A stretch of 11,257 bases of DNA, taken from the NCBI GenBank assembly GCA_905372205.1, contig CAJPOH010000008.1, positions 1 through 11,257 of the forward strand, written 5' to 3'. A model generated the notes under the pieces. It ran no database searches. It saw nothing but the letters and a program-made list of their open reading frames with translations, and was not told the DNA's origin. Position 1 is the stretch's first letter; each line of letters begins with the position of its first letter. Below are positions 1-5,733 of this stretch, piece after piece. The stretch is from an uncultured Treponema sp. Lineage in GTDB: Bacteria; Spirochaetota; Spirochaetia; Treponematales; Treponemataceae. The translations under genes were made by a program, and so were the position numbers.

Positions 1-3000
1 TGTAAGCATGATGTGAAAAATAACAAAGGTGGAGATACACCAAGCGATCTACCATCATTGAAACTTGAAAAGCTAGTTATTCATGGGAAGAAAGTAAATA
101 AAAATCAAACAACAAATAAATATGAGATAACACTTAGTGAAAAGCAAATTATTGCAGGCAACATCGAAGCCCATTTTAGTTACGGTTCAGTGTCTGATAA
201 AATAATCCCCGTTGTTGTCAAAGATTCTCCTTTTGTTTTGGACAAAACCAAGCCTAAAACACTCCACATAAGCGTGCCTGCAAAAAAAGACACATACAAA
301 ACTTGGAATGAAGATATTGAAGTTTCTTGGGAAAAAGATGAACAGCTAAGCACCGACTTAATAACAAAATCAAGCCTTGCTGGTTCTGCAGAAAATGGAG
401 TGCAATTCTTTGCAACAAAAGAACAAATGAACACTTTTCTAAAAAATGAAGGATTAGTTTTGGAAATGAAAGGTCCAAATGCCATCCTATTGTTTGGTTC
501 CAATAAAGTCACTTGGTCAAAATGTCTAATTAATGAAAAAGAAATTCCTTTTCAACCATGGTCAGCCCTTGGTTTTAAATCTGTCACTATGGTAAATCTT
601 GATATGCCTCAAGTTGGACAAACGAATGAGTATAAAATATTGGTTGAAGCAGGAGATAAAAAACAAAAAACTTCCCTAAAAATTAAAAGATTGGAAGGAA
701 CTGTTGATATCCCTCACTTAAAACTTTTTATTGTTGGAAAAGACGTAATATCTGATGAAAACTTGCCAAAATTATTTGATGGCACTCGTCCGCAATTCAA
801 AGGCACAGACCCTTGCCATATTGAAGTGCGATGTCAAGATGATGCAGTAGCTTCTTGCGTTATCGACGGAAGTTCCCCCATTAACATGCAGAAAAAGACT
901 GTGGGTAAAGATGAAATTTACTATGCAGAACACTCTGCAACAGGTATTGACCCAACTAATGGCAAAGACGTTGATGTTGTAATAAAGCCTAAAAACACTA
1001 ATGACTACCATGACACAGTTTGGAAGTTTCATTTGAATTATCAAGCAAAAAACCCTATGAGTGTAATCTACACATTCAACAACAAGGCTAAAAGGCAACT
1101 AGATAAGCAATTTGTGCAAGACCTAGAAGAAGGCAAAAAACCAACGCTCGCATTAACTAATGCTTCTTTCCTTAATATAAAGCTTGATGCAAAAGCAAAA
1201 TTAGAAGAAATTAAAATCAATGGTGTTAGCTTTAAAAATGAGGCACTAATTGATAATGGAGTTGGAATTCTTTTTTATCATTCATTTCCTGTTACAGCAA
1301 GTGAACAAGATATCAAGATTGTTTTAACTCCTAAAGACAAAGGAAGATATGCTGAGAAAGTTTTTGAGTTTAAGGTAAAAGGCGATGGTAATAAAGAAAA
1401 GCTAAGCCCATCACTTTCAATAAATGAAAAAAATGATTTTTCTGATGAGTTCATAGAAGGTCTTACAAACGGAAGTAAGCCTACACACAAAGTATTTAAT
1501 AGTCCTGCAAACATTGAAGTTTATGTTGATGAATATACATACACATTCTTAACCAATAAGTTAAAGATTAATGGCGAAGAAGTTGAAATACAAAAAGAAA
1601 AACATGGGCTTAAATCCTTCTATCTTGCAAAAAAGGCAATTGATGTAACAGAGGCAGAAGCTAAAGACGTGAAAATTGAGTTTATGCCAAAAAAAGACGG
1701 GATGTTTGAGGCTCTCACTTGGGAATTTAAAGTTCAAGGCGGAGCAGAAAAGTCAGTCTTTCCTAAAGATAAAGTCTCTTTATTCACAATAAATGGAATA
1801 GGCGGATTTGGAGAGCCATTACCAAAAGATTTATTGGATAATCTAACTACTGAAACTCCATACACTTATGTTATTGACAAAAATCAAGCTTTGATTGAAG
1901 TAGGTTGGTATACTGATGTGAATGATTTACTAGAACATACCATTTTTGAAGTTGATGGCGTGCCAACAACTGTACAGGCTCAAAAAAGATCAAATGCCTA
2001 TATTTGTTCGCACACACTGCAACTTCCTGACCAAACAGAGCATACTGTAAAAATAAAGATGGTGCCAAAGTCAGATAGCATATACAAGGAATTGGTGTAT
2101 AGCTTTAAGATTAAAAACTCAGGACAATTACCAAAGCTCCCATTAAAGTTTTGGGTTGAAAACTTTCCTATTTTAGACGGCACACAAAAAGAGCTTGAAA
2201 CAGACATGCCAATAGTCTCTGTAACTTCAGAAGAAGATAATGATGAAGAAATTATGAATGAAGTTACTATAAATGGAGAAAAAGTAGCAATACAAAAACA
2301 AAAAGCACAAAATGGGAGCGGCTTTTTCTATGAAGCTGCAAAGGGGCTAGATATTTCTGTCAGTGACTACACAGATGTAACTATTTCTGTCACTGCAAAA
2401 GACGAATCTAAATATAGAACAACCACTTGCACATTCAAATTAAAGGCAAAGAAAGCAATGCCAAAAGATAATGGCAAGTTTGAATTCAGTGGAGATAATG
2501 TGAGAGGAGGATGTGTCGTAGAGTGGGTTGATGATGAACCAAGAGAAGTAGATAATGATCACGGAGCAAAGAGTGCTTCAATCACATTATACACAGAAAG
2601 TCCTCATGCAAAAGTGAAATATAAGTGTGTATTTCTTGCATATGATAAGGATGGAAAAATTGCCTTTGAAAGTGATCTTACTAGCTATGAATATGCAACA
2701 CATATTGGTGTTAAGCATGTCACAAAGAAAATTGAGCTAGACCAAGATAAGAGCGTTACTATTAAGGCTGAAGTAGAGCCTGATGAAGGTGCTACAGATC
2801 CAGATAAAGGTGTTTATTATTTCACATTCAACCCTGTTGATGTTTTATGGAACTACAGCGAAGGGACTACACACTCAGATTATGCAAATGCTTTTACAGA
2901 GCTACAGGATGTGTCTGGGGTAAAGACACCTGTAATTAAAGTGAACAAAACAAGCATAGTAGATGGTAAAATATATCTGGCTTTGAGTGCTTGGAAAGCA

Positions 3001-3192
3001 GATTATGGTTGCAATGTGGGAGATACTGCAAAATTCATTCCACTAAATGAAGATGGCTCTATTCAATGGTATAAGGCAACAATTGATGTTTCCAGCTTGA
3101 ATACTCAAACTGATGAGCTTGATGTTTCTTTCCCGTTGTTATTCAACAATAAACCTTCGTTCACGTATAAATTCAAGATAAAACTTCAATAA
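1..3192 (+). CDS. Large modular surface/periplasmic lipoprotein, 5' end missing
   Basis: The frame is open from base 1, which reads C-K-H-D-V-K-N-N; the GTG at 13 is an internal Val, not a start. The first codon is Cys followed by a polar Lys/Asp/Asn linker, as expected just after a lipobox, so I infer a lipoprotein whose signal peptide lies just outside the window (1063 residues seen). The body is a row of diverged ~117-residue modules beginning near nt 40, 346, 703, 1054, 1402, 1753 and 2128. Most carry a mid-module INGxxV-type turn (KINGVSF, KINGEEV, TINGEKV, EVDGVPT) and end in a strand pair of the form PKxxxxYxxxxFxFKV. This suggests beads of beta-sandwich (Ig-like) domains. From nt 2458 a different ~244-residue C-terminal domain follows, rich in aromatics and with three Cys. 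No enzyme motif is visible. Adhesion or host interaction is only a guess. It converges on the minus-strand genes. Confidence 0.88.
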   Translation, partial: CKHDVKNNKGGDTPSDLPSLKLEKLVIHGKKVNKNQTTNKYEITLSEKQIIAGNIEAHFSYGSVSDKIIPVVVKDSPFVLDKTKPKTLHISVPAKKDTYKTWNEDIEVSWEKDEQLSTDLITKSSLAGSAENGVQFFATKEQMNTFLKNEGLVLEMKGPNAILLFGSNKVTWSKCLINEKEIPFQPWSALGFKSVTMVNLDMPQVGQTNEYKILVEAGDKKQKTSLKIKRLEGTVDIPHLKLFIVGKDVISDENLPKLFDGTRPQFKGTDPCHIEVRCQDDAVASCVIDGSSPINMQKKTVGKDEIYYAEHSATGIDPTNGKDVDVVIKPKNTNDYHDTVWKFHLNYQAKNPMSVIYTFNNKAKRQLDKQFVQDLEEGKKPTLALTNASFLNIKLDAKAKLEEIKINGVSFKNEALIDNGVGILFYHSFPVTASEQDIKIVLTPKDKGRYAEKVFEFKVKGDGNKEKLSPSLSINEKNDFSDEFIEGLTNGSKPTHKVFNSPANIEVYVDEYTYTFLTNKLKINGEEVEIQKEKHGLKSFYLAKKAIDVTEAEAKDVKIEFMPKKDGMFEALTWEFKVQGGAEKSVFPKDKVSLFTINGIGGFGEPLPKDLLDNLTTETPYTYVIDKNQALIEVGWYTDVNDLLEHTIFEVDGVPTTVQAQKRSNAYICSHTLQLPDQTEHTVKIKMVPKSDSIYKELVYSFKIKNSGQLPKLPLKFWVENFPILDGTQKELETDMPIVSVTSEEDNDEEIMNEVTINGEKVAIQKQKAQNGSGFFYEAAKGLDISVSDYTDVTISVTAKDESKYRTTTCTFKLKAKKAMPKDNGKFEFSGDNVRGGCVVEWVDDEPREVDNDHGAKSASITLYTESPHAKVKYKCVFLAYDKDGKIAFESDLTSYEYATHIGVKHVTKKIELDQDKSVTIKAEVEPDEGATDPDKGVYYFTFNPVDVLWNYSEGTTHSDYANAFTELQDVSGVKTPVIKVNKTSIVDGKIYLALSAWKADYGCNVGDTAKFIPLNEDGSIQWYKATIDVSSLNTQTDELDVSFPLLFNNKPSFTYKFKIKLQ
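346..2457 (+). repeat. Six diverged ~117-aa tandem protein modules
   Basis: Within the large lipoprotein, successive modules start at about 346, 703, 1054, 1402, 1753 and 2128, with spacings of 357, 351, 348, 351, 375 and 330 nt. A shorter, weaker module probably precedes them from nt 40. The shared landmarks are an N-terminal hydrophobic strand, an ING/VDG turn, and a closing strand pair (for example VLTPKDKGRY then FEFKVKG, and MVPKSDSIY then SFKIKN). The DNA copies are too diverged to be a recent tandem duplication. The modules are recognisable only at protein level. Confidence 0.7.
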
Positions 3193-3204
3193 GTTTTAAT
3201 ACAT

Positions 3205-3245
3205 CCCTTAAAGTTCTTTAATAAGGCTTTAAGGGAGTTCTTTTT
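3205..3245 (+). terminator. Rho-independent terminator of the large lipoprotein gene
   Basis: A perfect 9-bp stem, CCCTTAAAG (3205-3213) with CTTTAAGGG (3227-3235), encloses a 13-nt loop and is followed by AGTTCTTTTT. It starts 13 nt after the TAA stop. The T-run lies only on the plus-strand exit side, so it should serve the upstream plus-strand gene only. Confidence 0.75.
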
Positions 3246-3284
3246 AAAACATGATTTTTATTGAAAAGATTAAACTAACGAATA

Positions 3285-3340
3285 TTAAAAAAGCACTGAT
3301 TAATTCGCTTGTCTATACAAACTTTTCAACCAGTGCTTTC
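3285..3340 (-). terminator. Terminator of the minus-strand smc/lipoprotein block
   Basis: On the minus strand, AAAGCACTG (3339-3331) pairs perfectly over 9 bp with CAGTGCTTT (3298-3290) and runs into a six-T tract. It lies about 24 nt past the TAG stop of the TPR protein. The 32-nt loop is long for an intrinsic terminator; a TTGT/ACAA pairing inside it could shorten the effective loop. With the plus-strand hairpin at 3205 it makes a convergent double terminator. Confidence 0.65.
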
Positions 3341-3363
3341 TAGCAATATTTAAAGTAAAGTTA

Positions 3364-5025
3364 CTATTTAATCTTAACAAAAAACTTTTCTATATATCTA
3401 ATACGTGCATCTGCCTCATTCCAAAAAGGGCTATTGGGGAAAGTTTTTGTTAAAAACTTATATGCTGCTAAAGCCATTTTTATATTTTTTAGCTCCGTAT
3501 TTAATTCATAAGCTTTTCCACGCAAAAAATATGCTTCATCCATATTAGTCGAAGCAGTTGCAAAAAAATCATCAAGTCTTTCTAACGCTTTTTTTGCGTT
3601 TCCATTTGAGATTTCTTTTGAAACTTCATCAATAATCTTTTTTGCATCTTCACCTTGAATCTTAGTTTTTGCATTCTCAGGACTTATACTTGCAATATTG
3701 GTAAAGACTTCTGGCTCTTTGTAAGAGTTTTCTTCCCTACTAGGAATAGCTGGTTTTAATTTCTCTCTATCATTCCCAATAACAGTATTATCCTTAGTTG
3801 GAAGAGTTTCTTCCTTCTTCTCAACACTTTCAGTGTTAATACCAACCTTATCAGCATCTACATTCACTTCATTTGGTGTCTTTTTAGCTTCTGCCTGCAT
3901 TTCTTTTTTTTCATTTTTACCTTGATATTCAAGAACCAAAGAATCTTTTTGAATGCTATCATTATTGGGCATAACTTTTACCGAAACTGCATCAACAATA
4001 AAGTCTCCCGAAAAAACATCAAAATAAGAAAAGTTTAAGACATAATTTCCTTCATTTTCCGCCATAAACTTAAAAAGTGTTTTTCCATCTTCCATCTTGC
4101 GTCTCACATAGGTTAAACCTTTTTGAGATGTTTCTTCACCAAGATAGACCCAGCCTTCACCAGGATACGAAAAATCTATATTTTGCCCTTTTAATATATT
4201 CGTATACCTCGAAATATTTACTTTATCTTCTTCATCAACAATGCTAGAAAGCTGCCCTTTATTGTCAGAAACTCTTCTATCACCAGTAATTTCGTTTTTT
4301 GCCAGCTCACTATTTTTAAGTTTTTCATCGTTTTTCTCATCATCAAAACTAAATGGAACTTCTTCCTCATCAAATGTAAATGCATGTTCTTCGTCATCAT
4401 CAAACCTTAAGTTAGAATCATCATCAAATATCAACATGTTCTCATCATCATAATTAAACGAAGGAATTTCATCATTGTTTAATGTCGATATGCCACTATC
4501 ATTGAATTCTTCAGCAGGAACATCAGGAACATCATTTGTAGATGTTTTTTCATCTTTTTGTGCTATCTCCGGGGTAGAAGACTCCTCGCTTGCTTTTTCA
4601 AGAGGCAGTTCCACTTTTGCATCTTTTTCTTTTTTTTCAACACGTTGCCTAGTTCCAACACTGGTAGTAATTTTTTGAAAAGAATTCAAAGCTTCTTCAA
4701 GTTCTTTTAATATCTCTAAGGAAGATAAAATGGTAGCAACTTTCTCTTCTTTCTTTTCTTCAGTTTTGATCTCTACCTTAGTGGAAGAAGGGAACAAGTC
4801 AATATAATCTTGCAAAGCTTTTTCGTTCTCAAGCAAGTTTTTAGGCTCTTCAATTTTTACTTCATTACTTTTATTAGTTGAAAGTACAACTTGCTTCTCA
4901 GGATTTTTTGTTGTGCTTTCTTTTGAAACCTCTTCTTTGTCAGCTTTTTCTTCTTTTTTGCTTTCTTCTTTCTCTTCTTCCTGTTTTTTAACATCATCTT
5001 TTGTCATCTTCATCTTTTTGCTCAC
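3364..5025 (-). CDS. TPR-like domain body of a split lipoprotein, downstream frame
   Basis: This 553-residue reading frame opens at a GTG (5025), with ATGs at 5013 and 5007, but none has a Shine-Dalgarno sequence. It has no signal peptide. Residues 1-60 and 130-270 are Lys/Glu/Asp-rich low complexity, with a helical stretch at about 60-120. Residues 188-232 are five acidic/aromatic repeats. About 268-353 is a compact beta-rich domain (SYPGEGWVYLGE, later GNYVLNFSY) that looks extracytoplasmic. Residues 365-440 are a charged linker, and 457-553 form a TPR-like helical domain (EAYFLRGKAYEL, ALAAYKFLTKTFPNSPF) resembling the TPRs of BamD/YbgF-type envelope proteins. The missing signal peptide is encoded just upstream in another frame (4994-5260), overlapping by 32 nt. 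I infer that both are one lipoprotein of about 631 aa broken by a one-base frameshift. Function is unknown; envelope assembly or cell-wall scaffolding is a possibility only. Confidence 0.8.
   Translation of the reverse strand: MSKKMKMTKDDVKKQEEEKEESKKEEKADKEEVSKESTTKNPEKQVVLSTNKSNEVKIEEPKNLLENEKALQDYIDLFPSSTKVEIKTEEKKEEKVATILSSLEILKELEEALNSFQKITTSVGTRQRVEKKEKDAKVELPLEKASEESSTPEIAQKDEKTSTNDVPDVPAEEFNDSGISTLNNDEIPSFNYDDENMLIFDDDSNLRFDDDEEHAFTFDEEEVPFSFDDEKNDEKLKNSELAKNEITGDRRVSDNKGQLSSIVDEEDKVNISRYTNILKGQNIDFSYPGEGWVYLGEETSQKGLTYVRRKMEDGKTLFKFMAENEGNYVLNFSYFDVFSGDFIVDAVSVKVMPNNDSIQKDSLVLEYQGKNEKKEMQAEAKKTPNEVNVDADKVGINTESVEKKEETLPTKDNTVIGNDREKLKPAIPSREENSYKEPEVFTNIASISPENAKTKIQGEDAKKIIDEVSKEISNGNAKKALERLDDFFATASTNMDEAYFLRGKAYELNTELKNIKMALAAYKFLTKTFPNSPFWNEADARIRYIEKFFVKIK
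4330..4464 (-). repeat. Five acidic/aromatic short protein repeats
   Basis: Residues 188-232 of the TPR-protein frame consist of five 8-10 residue units: SFNYDDEN, MLIFDDDS, NLRFDDDEEH, AFTFDEEEV and PFSFDDEKN. The consensus is a hydrophobic/aromatic residue, any residue, Phe, then three or four Asp/Glu. The DNA is correspondingly rich in plus-strand ATCATC. The function is unknown; cation binding or a linear protein-docking motif are possibilities. Confidence 0.7.
4994..5025 (-). other. Probable frameshift site joining the two lipoprotein frames
   Basis: The downstream frame is +1 relative to the upstream one, so an extra base (or loss of two) separates them. Removing one A from the minus-strand run GACAAAAGATGAT (run at 4999-5002) turns DDKR-stop into DEDDKDDVKKQEEE, a seamless continuation of the acidic linker. 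A second candidate is the A5 run at 5015-5019. No ribosome binding site serves the downstream frame. Confidence 0.65.
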
Positions 5026-5260
5026 TTGGAATAGCGGGACTATTTTTTGTGGGATTTACGCTTTCTTTTGACTTTTCTATTTCTTGAGAATCTTCTACAA
5101 CAATAGGCTTATCAGGAATTGTCGCCTCAACACTAGATTCCTTTTTAGGCTCTTCAACCTTCTCATTATTTTCTATCTTTGAATTTTCTTTTACATTACT
5201 ATCTAATGTTGCACACGAAAAAGATGCAAAAATCAATAAGAATAATAAAACCTTACTCAT
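4994..5260 (-). CDS. N-terminal lipoprotein signal fragment, upstream frame
   Basis: This 88-residue frame starts at ATG 5260 behind a very strong ribosome site (GGGGGAGGAG, 4 nt spacer from GGAGG). It encodes MSKVLLFLLIFASFSC, a short basic start, a hydrophobic core and a Cys at residue 16 in a relaxed spirochaetal lipobox (S-F-S-C). The rest is a Lys/Glu/Ser/Pro-rich linker of the same composition as the start of the downstream frame. It stops at TGA 4994-4996 inside the beginning of that frame. As a stand-alone 88-aa lipoprotein with no folded domain it would be odd. It most likely supplies the export signal of the TPR protein at 3364-5025. A further in-frame upstream codon run (MCGGGD) exists, but it would place the ribosome site inside the coding sequence, so the ATG at 5260 is preferred. 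Confidence 0.75.
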   Translation of the reverse strand: MSKVLLFLLIFASFSCATLDSNVKENSKIENNEKVEEPKKESSVEATIPDKPIVVEDSQEIEKSKESVNPTKNSPAIPSEQKDEDDKR

Positions 5261-5261
5261 A

Positions 5262-5272
5262 TCTCCTCCCCC
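5262..5272 (-). promoter_or_regulatory. Strong Shine-Dalgarno deciding the lipoprotein start
   Basis: Minus-strand GGGGGAGGAGA lies directly before ATG 5260, with a 4-nt spacer from GGAGG. It is the strongest ribosome site in the window and fixes the lipoprotein start at 5260. Confidence 0.75.
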
Positions 5273-5368
5273 ACACAAAAAGAAAAACCATACTCAATGG
5301 TCAAATTCGGCATTTTTTGCAAATCACTTTAAAAAGCAAATGTTGCAAGACAATTAAAAGAGAAGTGC

Positions 5369-5719
5369 CTATGGCACATTGTCAAGCAATTTTTCAATCA
5401 CAGCTCTGTTTTGCATTTTAAGAGTTTCTAACTCTTCCTTAGAAAAAGGCTCAATCCACCATTCAATTTCACTCATTGACCATTGCTTTCTTTGCTTTCG
5501 TGAAAACTGCACAGGGGGGATTGGTAGTGGTTCTTCCAAAAGATATAACATATTTGTGTCCACAATGACAGGTTTTTTGGCTTCATCATTTGCATTTTTA
5601 ATTGCCTTCACTCTCACAATCAAAAGAAATCCAAAAACAAACAAGCCTATAACCAACAAACCCACAACAATGTTCATTTTGTTTTCAAATAAGTTTTCAA
5701 AAAGCTCTTTTATCTTCAT
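5369..5719 (-). CDS. Single-pass membrane protein of unknown function, downstream of smc
   Basis: This 116-residue protein starts at ATG 5719 behind GGAGAG (5726-5731), 14 nt after the smc stop, so it should be co-transcribed and probably coupled with smc. A TTG further upstream is possible but overlaps the smc stop and lies upstream of the ribosome site. Residues 1-15 are amphipathic and charged. About 16-38 is one transmembrane helix (NIVVGLLVIGLFVFGFLLIV) followed by RVKAIK, suggesting that the short N-terminus and the positive flank lie near the membrane surface. The C-terminal ~75 residues include a Pro-rich stretch (EEPLPIPP), a Trp-rich motif (SMSEIEWWIEPFS) and a final charged helix. 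I do not recognise the family. Its position between smc and a lipoprotein gene suggests an envelope role, but a link to SMC function is speculative. Confidence 0.82.
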   Translation of the reverse strand: MKIKELFENLFENKMNIVVGLLVIGLFVFGFLLIVRVKAIKNANDEAKKPVIVDTNMLYLLEEPLPIPPVQFSRKQRKQWSMSEIEWWIEPFSKEELETLKMQNRAVIEKLLDNVP

Positions 5720-5733
5720 AATAGACTCTCCTA

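Noticed and set aside
180..512. Open frame of 110 codons on the minus strand
   Set aside because: It is antisense inside the large lipoprotein gene. The plus frame is continuous and shows protein-level repeats, so this is a shadow.
772..1098. Open frame of 108 codons on the minus strand
   Set aside because: It is antisense to lipoprotein modules 3-4, with no ribosome site and no coherent domain.
3299..3330. Small RNA or attachment site in the long terminator loop
   Set aside because: It is only 32 nt with a weak TTGT/ACAA pairing and no repeat elsewhere in the window. A terminator loop is sufficient explanation.
4330..4464. RTX or dockerin-type calcium repeat
   Set aside because: The units lack the GGxGxDxxx or DxDxDG patterns. 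They are only acidic/aromatic.
4994..5025. Classical -1 programmed frameshift (X XXY YYZ slippery heptamer)
   Set aside because: The shift needed is +1, and neither A-run sits in the correct phase for a -1 heptamer. Transcriptional slippage or a plain indel remains more likely.
5261..5368. Promoter or terminator between the 116-aa gene and the lipoprotein
   Set aside because: A TTGACC box is present on the minus strand but has no -10 at proper spacing, and the GCAACATTTGC/GCAAAAAATGC pairing has a three-base internal mismatch.
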